In this document: piece after piece, positions 22,576-32,065 of the stretch
Numbering within the stretch: position 1 is the first letter of the stretch
Layout: the number at the start of each line of letters is the position of its first letter
Assembly: GCA_016934555.1 (NCBI GenBank)
Contig: JAFGSS010000078.1
Location: forward strand, 1-37,208
Origin: Acidobacteriota bacterium
GTDB taxonomy: Bacteria > Acidobacteriota > UBA6911
Direction of reading: 5' to 3'
DNA: 37,208 bases
The notes under the pieces: model-generated
What the model saw: the letters and a program-made list of their open reading frames with translations, nothing else
Databases searched by the model: none
Told to the model about the DNA's origin: nothing
Made by a program: the position numbers and the translations under genes

Positions 22576-25500
22576 CTACCCGGCATGGTATTCCTGGAGG
22601 CTGCGGACCGTCAGTTCCTCGTTCTGAAGGGCGCGGATGGCGTTCCCCGCCGCCGCGGCCCCGCTCAGGGTGGTGATGCAGGGAACCCCGTACTGCAGCG
22701 CCGCCCGCCGGATCACCTTGTCGTCCAGGTGCGACCTCCGCCCCAGCGGCGTGTTGATGATCAGGTCGATCTTGCGGCTCTTGATCAGGTCCTCCACGTT
22801 GGGCCGGCCCTCCTCCACCTTGAACACCGCTTCGACACGGAGACCGCGAGCGGCGAGGAACTTCCGGGTTCCCGCGGTGGCCACGAGCCCGAGCCCCAGC
22901 GCCGCGAAATCCCGGGCAATGGGCAAAAGGGTCTCCTTGTCCTCGTCGTTGACGCTCAGAAACACCCTCCCGCTTTTCGGCAGGCGGAGGCCCGCGGCCA
23001 GCTGGGCCTTGGCGAAGGCGCTGCCGAAGCTTTCGGCCACCCCCATCACCTCCCCGGTCGATTTCATCTCGGGCCCGAGAATGGGGTCGACCCCCGGGAA
23101 CTTCCCGAAGGGGAAGACGGGGGATTTCACGAAGCAGTGCCGCACCTCGAGGTCCTCCGTGATCCCGAAGTCGCGCAGCTTCTCCCCCGCCATGACGCGT
23201 GCGGCGATCTTGGCCAGCGGGACCCCCGTGGCCTTGCTGACATAGGGAACGGTGCGCGAGGCGCGCGGGTTCACCTCCAGCACGTAGACGTCGTCCTTCT
23301 GGGTCGCGAACTGGATGTTCATCAGGCCGACCACGCCCAGCGCCCTGCCGAGCCGCCGGGTGAAATCCCTCATCCGCTCGAGCATCCCGGGATCGATCAT
23401 GATGGGGGGGAGCACCGAGGTGCTGTCTCCGCTGTGGATGCCCGCCGCCTCGATATGCTCCATCACCGCGGCGATAACGACCGCATCGCCGTCGCAGATC
23501 GCGTCCACGTCGTACTCGAACGCGTTTTCCAGGAACCGGTCGATCAGCACCGGGTGCTCCGGGGAAGCCTCCACCGCGCTGGTCATGTAGTCGTCGAGCG
23601 AGTCCCGGTCGTAGACGATCGACATGGCCCGGCCGCCGAGCACGTAGGACGGACGGACCAGGACCGGGTAACCGATCCGGGCGGCCACCTCCCGAGCCTC
23701 CTCCCGGCTCCTCGCGTTGCCGTTTTCGGGCTGCGGGATCCCGAGTTCCCCGAGCAGCCGCCCGAACCGGCTGCGGTCCTCGGCCAGGTCGATATTCCCC
23801 GGCGAGGTGCCGATGACGGGAACCCCCGCCCGCTCGAGCGCCAGGGCGAGCTTGAGGGGAGTCTGCCCGCCGAACTGGACAATGACGCCCGCCGGCTTCT
23901 CGACGGCGACGATCTCCATCACATCTTCATACGTCAGCGGCTCGAAATAGAGGCGGTCGGAGGTGTCGTAGTCGGTCGAGACCGTCTCCGGGTTGCAGTT
24001 CACCATGAGGGTCTCGTAGCCCGCCTCCTTGAGCGCGAACGCCGCGTGGCAGCAGCAGTAGTCGAACTCCAGCCCCTGCCCGATCCGGTTGGGGCCGCTG
24101 CCGAGCACCATGATCTTCTTCCGGTCCGTGGGGGCCGCCTCGCACTCGCTCTCGTAGCTCGAGTAGAGGTAGGGGGTGAAGGACTCGAATTCCGCGGCGC
24201 AGGTGTCCACCCGCTTGAAGACCGGGCGCACACCCGCCTCGTGCCGCCGCCGCATCACCTCGAGGGCGGAGGGTGGGGCGTCGCCGGGAGCGGCGCCCAC
24301 AGCAGCGCCGGGAGCGGCGCCCACAGCAGCGCCGGGAGCGGCGCCCACAGCAGCGCCGGGAGCCAGCAATTCGGCGATCGCCGCGTCGGAAAAACCCGAG
24401 CGCTTGCACTCGATCAGCAGATCGGGAGGCAGGCTCCCGAGCGTGTGCTCCTCGAGCCGGCGCTCGAGTTCGACGATCTCCCGCAGCTGGCCGAGAAACC
24501 AGGGATCGATGCGCGTCTTGGAATGGAGCTCCTCCACCCCCATTCCGGCGCGCAGCGCCTGGTGGACGGCGGCCAGGCGTTCGGGCCGCGGCGTGATCAG
24601 AAAGTGGTCCAGCAACTCGGGGCTTACGCGTTCCGACAGGAGCGTTTTCCCGCTTTCGAGCGAACGCACCCCCTTGAGCAGCGCCTCCTTGAACGTGCGC
24701 CCGATCGCCATCACCTCCCCCACCGACTTCATCTGGGTGCCCAGGGTGGGGTCGGAGTCCCTGAATTTTTCGAAATTCCATTTGGGGATCTTGGCGACGA
24801 CGTAGTCGATGGTGGGCTCGAAGCAGGCGGGCGTCTTTTTCGTGATGTCGTTCGGAATCTCGTCGAGCGTGTACCCGACCGCGAGCCTGGCGGCGATTTT
24901 CGCTATCGGGAAGCCCGTTGCCTTGGAGGCGAGCGCCGAGCTGCGCGAGACCCGCGGGTTCATTTCGATCACGACCACTTCCCCGTTTTCCGGGTTGACG
25001 GCGAACTGGATATTGGAACCCCCCGTCTCCACCCCCACCCTGCGGATCACCCGGATGGCGGCGTCGCGCAGGCGCTGGTACTCCTTGTCGGAAAGGGTCT
25101 GTGCCGGAGCCACGGTGATGGAATCGCCCGTGTGCACCCCCATGGGGTCGAAGTTCTCGATGGAGCAGATGATCACGACGTTGTCGGCCAGGTCCCGCAT
25201 GACCTCCAGTTCGTATTCCTTCCACCCTATCAGCGACTGCTCGACCAGCACCTCGTGCACCGGGGAGATGTCGAGGCCCCTGGCAATGATGGCGGCGTAT
25301 TCCTCGGCGTTGAAGGCCGTCCCGCCGCCCGATCCCCCCAGGGTGAAGCTGGGGCGTATGATGGCCGGCAGGCCGTTTTCGGGGAGGTAATCCATGGCCT
25401 CGGCCAGGCTCTTGACGACGCGCGAACGGGCGGACCGGAGGCCGATCTCCGTCATCGCATCCTTGAACTTCCGCCGGTCCTCGGCCACCTCCACCGCATC

Positions 25501-25860
25501 GAGCTGGGCGCCGATCATCTCCACGCCGTAACGCTCCAGGACCCCGGACCGGGCCAGTTCCACGGAGACATTGAGCCCGGTCTGCCCCCCGACGGTGGGA
25601 AGCAATGCATCGGGCCTTTCCCGCGCGATGATGGCGCCCACGGTCTCCGCCGTCAGCGGCTCCACGTAGGTCCGGTCCGCCAGGTCGGGATCGGTCATGA
25701 TGGTCGCCGGGTTGGAATTCACCAGGACGACCTCGAAACCCTCCTGCTTGAGCGCCTTGCAGGCCTGGGTCCCCGAATAGTCGAATTCGCAGGCCTGGCC
25801 GATCACTATCGGTCCGGACCCGATGATCAGGATCTTGTGAATGTCGGTTCGCTTGGGCAT
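22576..25860 (-). CDS. carB: Carbamoyl-phosphate synthase, large subunit
   Basis: 1094 residues, slightly longer than E. coli CarB (1073). Two ATP-grasp halves are intact: the first opens with [25 protein letters not shown] and the second with [24 protein letters not shown]. The C-terminal allosteric domain begins around [17 protein letters not shown]. It makes carbamoyl phosphate from bicarbonate, ATP and ammonia for arginine and pyrimidine synthesis. The extra length is largely a low-complexity GAAVGAAP repeat at residues about 500-526, inside the oligomerisation domain. The ATG lies 34 bp inside the end of carA, so the subunits are translationally coupled. Confidence 0.97.
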   Translation of the reverse strand: MPKRTDIHKILIIGSGPIVIGQACEFDYSGTQACKALKQEGFEVVLVNSNPATIMTDPDLADRTYVEPLTAETVGAIIARERPDALLPTVGGQTGLNVSVELARSGVLERYGVEMIGAQLDAVEVAEDRRKFKDAMTEIGLRSARSRVVKSLAEAMDYLPENGLPAIIRPSFTLGGSGGGTAFNAEEYAAIIARGLDISPVHEVLVEQSLIGWKEYELEVMRDLADNVVIICSIENFDPMGVHTGDSITVAPAQTLSDKEYQRLRDAAIRVIRRVGVETGGSNIQFAVNPENGEVVVIEMNPRVSRSSALASKATGFPIAKIAARLAVGYTLDEIPNDITKKTPACFEPTIDYVVAKIPKWNFEKFRDSDPTLGTQMKSVGEVMAIGRTFKEALLKGVRSLESGKTLLSERVSPELLDHFLITPRPERLAAVHQALRAGMGVEELHSKTRIDPWFLGQLREIVELERRLEEHTLGSLPPDLLIECKRSGFSDAAIAELLAPGAAVGAAPGAAVGAAPGAAVGAAPGDAPPSALEVMRRRHEAGVRPVFKRVDTCAAEFESFTPYLYSSYESECEAAPTDRKKIMVLGSGPNRIGQGLEFDYCCCHAAFALKEAGYETLMVNCNPETVSTDYDTSDRLYFEPLTYEDVMEIVAVEKPAGVIVQFGGQTPLKLALALERAGVPVIGTSPGNIDLAEDRSRFGRLLGELGIPQPENGNARSREEAREVAARIGYPVLVRPSYVLGGRAMSIVYDRDSLDDYMTSAVEASPEHPVLIDRFLENAFEYDVDAICDGDAVVIAAVMEHIEAAGIHSGDSTSVLPPIMIDPGMLERMRDFTRRLGRALGVVGLMNIQFATQKDDVYVLEVNPRASRTVPYVSKATGVPLAKIAARVMAGEKLRDFGITEDLEVRHCFVKSPVFPFGKFPGVDPILGPEMKSTGEVMGVAESFGSAFAKAQLAAGLRLPKSGRVFLSVNDEDKETLLPIARDFAALGLGLVATAGTRKFLAARGLRVEAVFKVEEGRPNVEDLIKSRKIDLIINTPLGRRSHLDDKVIRRAALQYGVPCITTLSGAAAAGNAIRALQNEELTVRSLQEYHAG
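24283..24363. repeat. In-frame 24-bp minisatellite inside carB
   Basis: Three identical 24-bp units (24283-24306, 24307-24330, 24331-24354) plus 9 bp of a fourth. On the minus strand each encodes GAAVGAAP. Because the period is a multiple of three, copy-number changes keep carB in frame. Confidence 0.95.
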
Positions 25861-26957
25861 GGGCGTTTCCGGAATTCCAGCATGAGGCGCCTGAATTCCT
25901 CGAAAAGATAGTGGGAGTCGTGAGGCCCGGGCGAAGCCTCGGGATGGTACTGTACCGAAAAGGCGGGAACGGCGCGGTGGCGGATTCCCTCCAGGGTCTG
26001 GTCGTTCAGGTTCATGTGCGTCAGCTGCACCTGTCCGACGTCCAGGGAATCGGGGTCCACGGCGAAACCGTGGTTCTGCGCGGTGATTTCCACCCGCCCG
26101 TCGGCCAGGTTCCTCACCGGCTGGTTTCCGCCCCGATGGCCGAACTTGAGCTTGTACGTCCGTCCGCCGAAAGCGAGCCCCATCAGCTGGTGCCCCAGGC
26201 AGATGCCGAAGACGGGGGTCCGGCCCAGCAACCGGCGGATGTTGTCGACCGCGCTCCCCAGCGGCTCAGGATCCCCGGGACCGTTGGAAAGGAAAACCCC
26301 GTCCGGCCTGAGCGCCAGCACGTCCTCCGCCGACGTGGAGGCCGGGACCACCGTCAGCCGGCACCCCGCCGCGGCGAGGCGGTTCAGGATATTCCGCTTG
26401 ATCCCGTAATCGTAGGCGACGACGCTGAGCGGCTCCCGCGCCGGGTCCCCGGCCCTGAACCCGTAGGGCTTCATGCAGGTGACCGAGGAGGCCAGGTCGC
26501 GTCCCAGCATGACGGGGAGGGAGCGGGCCCGCCGGACCAGTGCCTCCGGGTCAGCCCCTTCCCCGCCGATCACCCCGCGCATGGCCCCGCGGCTGCGGAT
26601 GTGGCGCACCAGCGCGCGCGTGTCGACTTCGGAGACCGCGACGATCCCGTGCCGCCTCAGGTAGGCGTCCAGCGTCTCCTCCGACCGCCAGTTGGAGGCC
26701 CTTACGCTGAACTCGCGCGCAACGAAACCCTCGGCGTGGGGACGACCCGATTCGGCATCCTCCCCGGTGGCGCCGTAATTGCCGATGTGGGGGCACGTCA
26801 TCACCACGATCTGCCCGGCATAAGAGGGATCGGTCAGAATCTCCTGGTAGCCCGACATGGAGGTGTTGAAAACCACCTCGCCGCCGGTTTCCCCCAGGGC
26901 TCCGAACGCACGCCCGCCGAACATTCTTCCGTCTTCCAGTGCCAGAATCGCCTTCAT
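25827..26957 (-). CDS. carA: Carbamoyl-phosphate synthase, small (glutaminase) subunit
   Basis: 376 residues. The N-terminal CarA-specific domain starts [15 protein letters not shown] and contains [20 protein letters not shown]. The C-terminal class I glutamine amidotransferase domain has the nucleophile cysteine in [17 protein letters not shown] and the His-Glu pair in [12 protein letters not shown]. It hydrolyses glutamine and channels ammonia to CarB. No clear Shine-Dalgarno sequence precedes ATG 26957; instead GGGTATCCT ends 4 nt before it. The gene follows lepB by 53 bp on the same strand. Confidence 0.97.
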   Translation of the reverse strand: MKAILALEDGRMFGGRAFGALGETGGEVVFNTSMSGYQEILTDPSYAGQIVVMTCPHIGNYGATGEDAESGRPHAEGFVAREFSVRASNWRSEETLDAYLRRHGIVAVSEVDTRALVRHIRSRGAMRGVIGGEGADPEALVRRARSLPVMLGRDLASSVTCMKPYGFRAGDPAREPLSVVAYDYGIKRNILNRLAAAGCRLTVVPASTSAEDVLALRPDGVFLSNGPGDPEPLGSAVDNIRRLLGRTPVFGICLGHQLMGLAFGGRTYKLKFGHRGGNQPVRNLADGRVEITAQNHGFAVDPDSLDVGQVQLTHMNLNDQTLEGIRHRAVPAFSVQYHPEASPGPHDSHYLFEEFRRLMLEFRKRPCPSEPTFTRS

Positions 26958-27010
26958 GGTCAGGATACCCGTATGGATGGAGGGGGGCCGGGGGGCGACG
27001 CGGCTTGCGC

Positions 27011-27613
27011 CTACTTCACCATGCCGGCCCGGTCAACGGGCCAGTAGCTGAAAAACGCCTTGCCGTAGATCAGCCTCTCGGCCACGAAACCCCAGTTACG
27101 ACTGTCATTGCTGGAATTGCGGTGATCCCCAAGAACGAAGTACTCTCCTTCGGGGACCACCACCTTGGGAAAGGACCGGGTATCCATATATTCGGGCTTG
27201 ATATATGGCTCTTCCACCCGCTCCCCGTTCACGACCACGGCGCCGTCACGGATCTCGATTTCGTCCCCCGGCACTCCCACTACCCTCTTGATGAAGCTCT
27301 TGCTGGGATCGCGGGGGTAGGAAAACACGACCACGTCACCCCGGGCTATGTCCGCAAACTGGTAGACGAAACGGTTTACAAAGATCCGCTCCTGGTCCGC
27401 CAGCCGGGGCTGCATACTCGTTCCCTCGACTTTGACCGGCTGGATGACAAAAACCACGATGAAAATGGCTATGGCGAAAGCGACGAGAATATCGCGGAGC
27501 CAGGACTTGATTTCGAACGCCCATTTGAATGCGTGATCCCCTCGGGGGGTTTCCGTTTCAAACGTGCTCTCTTCGTTTATTGTCAAACGCGCTTTATCCT
27601 CAATCTCCGGCAT
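27011..27613 (-). CDS. lepB: Signal peptidase I
   Basis: 200 residues. A single N-terminal membrane anchor lies at about 42-58. It is followed by the catalytic serine in GTSMQPRL (S66), [12 protein letters not shown], the catalytic lysine in [11 protein letters not shown] (K109) and the structural [16 protein letters not shown]. All four conserved boxes of type I signal peptidases are intact. It cleaves signal peptides of exported proteins at the outer face of the inner membrane. The 40-residue cytoplasmic N-terminus is acidic. It lies 42 bp after rnz and may be transcribed with it. Confidence 0.96.
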   Translation of the reverse strand: MPEIEDKARLTINEESTFETETPRGDHAFKWAFEIKSWLRDILVAFAIAIFIVVFVIQPVKVEGTSMQPRLADQERIFVNRFVYQFADIARGDVVVFSYPRDPSKSFIKRVVGVPGDEIEIRDGAVVVNGERVEEPYIKPEYMDTRSFPKVVVPEGEYFVLGDHRNSSNDSRNWGFVAERLIYGKAFFSYWPVDRAGMVK

Positions 27614-27655
27614 TCGAGGCCTGAAAATTTAAGCTACCAGAGCGGCCGCCCAAAC

Positions 27656-28603
27656 TCAAATGCTTTTAGCTGCGGCCCGTGCCCCGAAACGCGGAATCGG
27701 GACGCGGTCCAGGTCGCCGAGCACCGTCACGCCGGGGAAAATGCCCCGGGCCTCCTCCAGGTGCTCCCGCGCATCGGGGTAACGCTGGGAGAAGTGCCCC
27801 AGGGCCAGCAGCCGCGCGCCGGCGTCCCTGGCCGTCCGCGCGGCGTCGGCCGCCGTCGAATGCCCGTACCGGTCCGCCAGCTCCCGGTGAACGGACAGGA
27901 AAGTGGCCTCCATGAGGAGCAGGTCGGCCCCCCGGGCCAGTTCCAGCGCCGTCCCGCAGGGGCGCGTGTCCATGACGAAGGCGAAGACGCTGCCGGGCCT
28001 CGGCCCGCTCACCTCCTCGAGGCGGACAACGCCGCCCGGCGTCCGCACGCTCCCCTGGCGCTCGAGCTCCCCCACCATCGGCCCGCTCACCCCCGCGGCC
28101 CTCAATTTTTCGGGCAGGAAGCGCCGCCCCGCCGGCTCCTCGAGCCGGAAGCCCAGGGCGGGGACGGAATGATCGAGTTCCCCCGCCCGCAGCGACCAGT
28201 CTTCCGTGCGCCAGACCTCGGCCGTTTCCCCCGGAGGAAGCGCGACCGGGTGCAGGACCATGTCCACCGAAGACTTGTAGATTGCGGCGCGGCAGAGCGC
28301 GTCCATGTACTCCTGCCCGCTTTCCGGGTAAAAGAGATGCACGGGGTGACGGCAGGACTCCAGAGACAGCCGCTGCACGATTCCCGGGAGCCCCAGGCAA
28401 TGATCCCCATGAAAATGGGAGATGCAGATGGCGCGCACGATCCCGGCCGGCACCCCCGCCAGCGTCATCTGCCGCTGGGCCCCCTCCCCCGGGTCGAACA
28501 GAATGCCCGAACCCTCCCAGCGAACGAGGTAGGCGTTGTGGCTCCTCTCCCGCGTGGGAACCTGGCTGCTGGTGCCCAGCGCTATCAATTCCCTGCCGCT
28601 CAT
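27656..28603 (-). CDS. rnz: Ribonuclease Z (tRNA 3'-endonuclease)
   Basis: 315 residues, the size of short-form RNase Z, which removes 3' trailers from tRNA precursors. The metallo-beta-lactamase motif SHFHGDHCLGLPG (62-74) supplies zinc ligands, and later acids and histidines occur in MDTRPCG, DLLLMEATF and LALGHFSQRY. The N-terminal LGTSSQVPTRERSHNAYLV is the conserved tRNase Z opening. The start at ATG 28603 is well supported by GAGGAGAT immediately before it. It is the first gene of a run rnz-lepB-carA-carB. Confidence 0.94.
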   Translation of the reverse strand: MSGRELIALGTSSQVPTRERSHNAYLVRWEGSGILFDPGEGAQRQMTLAGVPAGIVRAICISHFHGDHCLGLPGIVQRLSLESCRHPVHLFYPESGQEYMDALCRAAIYKSSVDMVLHPVALPPGETAEVWRTEDWSLRAGELDHSVPALGFRLEEPAGRRFLPEKLRAAGVSGPMVGELERQGSVRTPGGVVRLEEVSGPRPGSVFAFVMDTRPCGTALELARGADLLLMEATFLSVHRELADRYGHSTAADAARTARDAGARLLALGHFSQRYPDAREHLEEARGIFPGVTVLGDLDRVPIPRFGARAAAKSI

Positions 28604-28611
28604 ATCTCCTC

Positions 28612-28640
28612 ATTATGCCCGTTCACCCCTCCGCTTTCAG
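28612..28640 (-). promoter_or_regulatory. Candidate promoter for rnz run
   Basis: Minus strand CTGAAA (28635-28640), 17-bp spacer, CATAAT (28612-28617). The -10 box ends 8 nt before the rnz ATG and abuts its Shine-Dalgarno sequence. If used, the transcript would lack most of that site, so either this is fortuitous or a second promoter exists. Confidence 0.35.
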
Positions 28641-28691
28641 CCGTTCTTTTCACGACTGCCCCCCGGCCCCGATTATTTTCCCCGGGGATCA

Positions 28692-28720
28692 TTGGCATTT
28701 CTCCCGGGGGTTGCTATAAT
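28692..28720 (+). promoter_or_regulatory. Strong candidate sigma70 promoter for radical SAM gene
   Basis: TTGGCA (28692-28697), a 17-bp spacer ending in TGC, and a perfect TATAAT (28715-28720) with an extended -10 TGn. The GTG start lies 58 nt downstream. This is the closest consensus promoter in the window. Confidence 0.65.
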
Positions 28721-28778
28721 TGCCCGTTTTCCGTTGCAGGGTTGTTTCCATTCGGGACTTTCAGGAACAGGATTATCC

Positions 28779-30125
28779 GTGGACATCGTCATTCTCAGCG
28801 CCAGCCGACACAAGAACTGTACCCTCAAGGACGTCGCCGGGGGATTCGGCACCGTTTTCACCGTGGGGGATTCCCCTTTCGCACGGCTGCTGGAGATCGC
28901 CAAGCGCCGGATCGCGGCGATCCCCAACATCACCCTCGCCTACCTCGACTCCCTGCTGACCGCGCAGGGGGCCTCGGTCCGCATCCTCGACGTCCAGCGT
29001 GCGGACCAGCTCGTCCCGGCCGACCTCTACCTCGTCTCCTCCTCGATCGTCGACTGTAATTTCGAGCGCGAACTCGGCCAGCAGGCCAAAAGCCGCTTCG
29101 GCGCCCGCGTCGGCTACTTCGGGACCTTCGCCTCGGCCGTACCCGATTTCTACTCCGAAAGCGCCGATTTCATCGTGCGGGGGGAGATCGAGAACATGAC
29201 CCCGGCCCTGGCCCGCGGTGAGATCCCCTCGGGCATCGTGGATGCCGGTTTTGTCGCGGACCTGGACACCCTCCCGTTTCCGAACTGGGACCAGTTCGAC
29301 ATCCAGCGCTTCCGGTACCAGATCGTCACGGGCCGGGGCATCACCCTCCCCATGCTCGGAAGCCGGGGATGCCCCTATACCTGCAACTACTGCCCCTACC
29401 GGGTCAACTCGAAATACCGCGTCCGCACCCCCGAGAGCATCGTCGACGAGATCGATTACCTGCACCGGAAGTACGGCATCCACGGCATCTCCTTCCGCGA
29501 CCCCAACATGACCTTCAGCCGCAGCCGCGCACGGCGGTTCGCCGATCTCCTGCTCGAGCATAACCTCGATATCCGCTGGGGGATGGAGGCACGCACCGAC
29601 AAACTGGACCCCGAGCTCATCAAGCTCCTTTATCGCTCGGGGCTGCGCAGCGTGGAGGTGGGGGTGGAGTCCTCCGACCCGGACACCCTGCGGGCCAGCC
29701 ACCGGAAAGCCATCACGCGCGAACAGCAGGAGCGCGTCATCGACTGCTGCCACCGGCTGGGGATCCGCGTCATCGCCAATTACACCTTCGGCCTCCCTAC
29801 CGACACCGAGAAGGGGATCCGGGACACGATCCGCTACGCCAAGAAGCTGAACACCTTCGCCATCCAGTTTACGGTCACCACCCCCTACCCCGGCACCCCG
29901 TTCTACGACAACGTCAAGGACGATATCTTCGAGCAGGACTGGGAGTGCTTCAACGGGTGGACCAACGTCTTCCGCCATCCCTCCATCGGGACGGAGGACC
30001 TCCACCGGCTCAGGGAATTCGCCTATGTGTCCTACCATCTCCGGCCGCGCTACGTCTGGCGCTTCCTGGAATCGACCATCCTGCACCCCTGGCGCTTCCC
30101 CGACCCGCGGCCCGCGGCCGCCTGA
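28779..30125 (+). CDS. Radical SAM protein with N-terminal B12-binding-like domain
   Basis: 448 residues from GTG 28779; no ATG lies between the promoter and the conserved N-terminus MDIVILSASR. Residues 1-160 look like a degenerate cobalamin-binding Rossmann domain, retaining the GYFGTFASAVPDF...ADFIVRGEIEN strands but without an evident DxHxxG base-off motif. The radical SAM core begins with GCPYTCNYCPY (C-x3-C-x2-C) and continues with GISFRDPNMTFSR, EARTDKLDPELIKLL, VGVESSD and YTFGLPTDTEKGI. This is the Elp3/MiaB-like fold used by many methyltransferases and lipid or antibiotic enzymes. The substrate is unknown. A kinase-like gene follows after 6 bp. Confidence 0.88.
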   Translation: MDIVILSASRHKNCTLKDVAGGFGTVFTVGDSPFARLLEIAKRRIAAIPNITLAYLDSLLTAQGASVRILDVQRADQLVPADLYLVSSSIVDCNFERELGQQAKSRFGARVGYFGTFASAVPDFYSESADFIVRGEIENMTPALARGEIPSGIVDAGFVADLDTLPFPNWDQFDIQRFRYQIVTGRGITLPMLGSRGCPYTCNYCPYRVNSKYRVRTPESIVDEIDYLHRKYGIHGISFRDPNMTFSRSRARRFADLLLEHNLDIRWGMEARTDKLDPELIKLLYRSGLRSVEVGVESSDPDTLRASHRKAITREQQERVIDCCHRLGIRVIANYTFGLPTDTEKGIRDTIRYAKKLNTFAIQFTVTTPYPGTPFYDNVKDDIFEQDWECFNGWTNVFRHPSIGTEDLHRLREFAYVSYHLRPRYVWRFLESTILHPWRFPDPRPAAA

Positions 30126-30131
30126 GGCGCC

Positions 30132-30770
30132 ATGACGCAGAGCGACCCCGAAAAGCACCGGCGCCGCCTCGAAGCCCTGGGCCGGATCTCTCCCGCCGTC
30201 GCCCACGACATCAACAACCTCCTTTCGGGGATCATGGGTTACAGCCAGATGGCGCAGGGCGATCCCGGGAAGGAGGAGCTGAACCTCTGCCTGGAGGAGA
30301 TCGAAAAAGCGGGCAGGCGCATCGCCTCGCTGGCACGCATCCTCCAGACATGGAGCCCCCGCGCCCCCGACCAACCGGGGACGGTCGATCTCAACGCCGT
30401 CATCGCGGACCTGGAAAAATACCTGCGCCTCCTCGTCGGGCCCGAAACCCGCTTCCGCTTCACCCCGACAGCGGACCTGCCCCCCGCCCGGGCCGACAGC
30501 ACCCTCCTCCGCCGGGCCCTTCTCGGCCTGGCCGTCGATGCCGCGAGCCTGCAGCTCGAGGGGGGGGCGCTGTCGCTGGAAACGCGCCCTGCCGCCGGCG
30601 CCCGGGTCCTGCTCCTGGCGACCCTGTCCGGCACCCCGGCCCCCGACCCGGGCGCCCTTGTGAGTGACGATATCGGGGAAATCGTGGAGACATACGGGGG
30701 GGAAATGGAGCTCGCTCCGCGCGAAGGCCCGACGGCCCTTCACCTCTACCTTCCGGCCGCGACCCGCTAG
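30132..30770 (+). CDS. Histidine kinase-like protein with degenerate ATPase domain
   Basis: 212 residues. An H-box LGRISPAVAHDINNLLSGIMGY, with phospho-acceptor candidate H25, matches HisKA dimerisation domains. The following region aligns in order with a HATPase domain but lacks key boxes: the N-box position reads LLRRALLGLAVDAASL without the asparagine, and no DxGxG is seen before IGEIVETYGGEMEL. The final LHLYLPAA is the normal last strand. There is no sensor or membrane segment. It may be a phosphotransfer protein or scaffold rather than an active kinase. It is 6 bp from the radical SAM gene, and its stop overlaps the convergent response regulator's stop by 4 bp. Confidence 0.78.
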   Translation: MTQSDPEKHRRRLEALGRISPAVAHDINNLLSGIMGYSQMAQGDPGKEELNLCLEEIEKAGRRIASLARILQTWSPRAPDQPGTVDLNAVIADLEKYLRLLVGPETRFRFTPTADLPPARADSTLLRRALLGLAVDAASLQLEGGALSLETRPAAGARVLLLATLSGTPAPDPGALVSDDIGEIVETYGGEMELAPREGPTALHLYLPAATR

Positions 30771-31564
30771 GCTTCGTCCGCGCCGCTCTTCAGGAGCAGT
30801 TCCAGCTTCTTCCGGACATCGGCGAGATCCTTGGACTTGAAGGAGTTCTTCGTCTTGACGAGCACGTCGACCGTTTCCCGGACGGCCGACTCGTAGGCCG
30901 CCAGCCGGCGGCAGTGCATCAGGCGGCAGACGTCGGCCTCCCCCTCGGGAAGCCCGCGGTTGAGCGTGCCGATGGCGTTGACCAGGCTCAGTGAAAGGTC
31001 GGTGAAACCCTGCACCGCTTCCCCGAGGTACCAGTTGAGGTCGCCGCTGTGAACCCCTCCCCGCCCCCCCGAGTCGGCCTTCATCAGCGCCGCCTCCAAC
31101 CGGTTCACCCGCTCCAGCCAGGAGCCGAAGCCCTTGCGCGCATTGCGCATGACGCGGACCACGCGCGCCTTTTCGATGGCGCCACGCGCGGTCTCCAGGA
31201 ACTCGGGGAGATCCAGCGGCTTTTCCCGGTAGTCCACCACCGCCAGCCGGAGCGACTCCACCGCCGTGTGCAGGGTGGGGTTCCCGGTAACGACGATGAC
31301 GGGGAGGAAATCGCTGACCTGCGGCCGGTCGCGCAAAAACTCCAGGTCGGTGTTCCCGGGCATGTTGATGTCGATCACGAGCAGGTCGTAGGGGGCCTCG
31401 GCCAGGGCGCGGGCCGCCTCCTCGGAAGTGCGGACGCAGTCGCACACGTACCCGTGGCTGCGGAAAAAGAGGGAGGTCGGCTCGAGGAACACGTCCTCGT
31501 CATCGGCGATCAGAATCCTTTCGGCCCCTGTTCCCGTCCCCGTCGCATCGATCGCTGTTTGCAT
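30767..31564 (-). CDS. Response regulator with unrecognised helical C-terminal region
   Basis: 265 residues from ATG 31564, with AGGAAC upstream. The receiver domain (15-135) has the acidic pair D21-D22, phospho-acceptor D65 in LLVIDINMPG, T93 in VVTGN and K115 in YREKP, so it should be phosphorylated. The last 120 residues are helical (WLERVNRLEAALMKAD ... SFKSKDLADVRKKLELLLKS) and resemble no DNA-binding, GGDEF or HD output domain that I know. It is convergent with the kinase-like gene, a possible partner. A strong promoter precedes it. Confidence 0.87.
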   Translation of the reverse strand: MQTAIDATGTGTGAERILIADDEDVFLEPTSLFFRSHGYVCDCVRTSEEAARALAEAPYDLLVIDINMPGNTDLEFLRDRPQVSDFLPVIVVTGNPTLHTAVESLRLAVVDYREKPLDLPEFLETARGAIEKARVVRVMRNARKGFGSWLERVNRLEAALMKADSGGRGGVHSGDLNWYLGEAVQGFTDLSLSLVNAIGTLNRGLPEGEADVCRLMHCRRLAAYESAVRETVDVLVKTKNSFKSKDLADVRKKLELLLKSGADEA

Positions 31565-31592
31565 GTTCCTAACCCCCTGGTCTCCGTGCTCT

Positions 31593-31621
31593 AGCCTAGC
31601 ATCGGCCGGTTTCGGTGTCAA
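31593..31621 (-). promoter_or_regulatory. Candidate sigma70 promoter for response regulator
   Basis: Minus strand: perfect TTGACA (31616-31621), a 17-bp spacer ending in TGC, then TAGGCT (31593-31598) with an extended -10. It leaves a 28-nt leader containing the AGGAAC site before ATG 31564. Confidence 0.6.
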
Positions 31622-31760
31622 TCATGGCGGCACCGGCGCAGTCAGGTAGCGGCGGCGGGCCGTTTTGCGGTATGATGGCGGCTGTCGCGGCCCGGCGCGT
31701 AATGATCCGGGCCGGAGCCGTCGATAAGGCAGGCGGCTCGAAAGACTGGAGCGTTTCCGC

Positions 31761-32063
31761 ATGCAGACCATGGATGAAAAACCGGCGGCCCCGAAGGTCA
31801 AGGTGACCGGCCTGAACGACAACCTGGATTTTCTGGGTACGCCGCTGCACGTCCAGACCGAGAGCCTGGAACTGCCCGAAGCCCGCATCGTGACCCAGGT
31901 CTTCAGCAAGGGCCGCATCCTCTTCTCCCGGAAATCGGGGATCCCCCCGGAGATCCGCCTGTCGGGCGATCCCGAACCGATCCGCGCCCTCATGCGTTCC
32001 CAGCACTCGAGCGTCCTGGGCGAAATCGCCGACAAGCAGAAGCGGATCCAGGCGAAACCCTGA
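31761..32063 (+). CDS. Small conserved-looking protein of unknown function
   Basis: 100 residues; a second in-frame ATG is at 31770. The sequence is soluble and mixed alpha/beta in character, with a central IVTQVFSKGRILFSRK strand-like block and a C-terminal helix HSSVLGEIADKQKRIQ. It has no cysteines, no signal peptide and no membrane helix. The coding pattern is convincing and the GNAT gene begins 2 bp after its stop, so the pair is an operon. I cannot name a family. A TATGAT hexamer at about 31671-31676 is a possible -10 element, without a visible -35. Confidence 0.72.
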   Translation: MQTMDEKPAAPKVKVTGLNDNLDFLGTPLHVQTESLELPEARIVTQVFSKGRILFSRKSGIPPEIRLSGDPEPIRALMRSQHSSVLGEIADKQKRIQAKP

Positions 32064-32065
32064 AC

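Noticed and set aside
24283..24363. Short tandem repeats as a CRISPR array
   Set aside because: Units are directly adjacent without spacers and lie in frame inside carB.
22585..25911. 1108-residue open frame antisense to carB
   Set aside because: It lies wholly over carB, has low-complexity His/Arg/Asp-rich composition and no domain; a GC-driven shadow frame. The same applies to the long antisense frames at 11922-14375, 5561-7753, 28773-31445 and 15487-17277.
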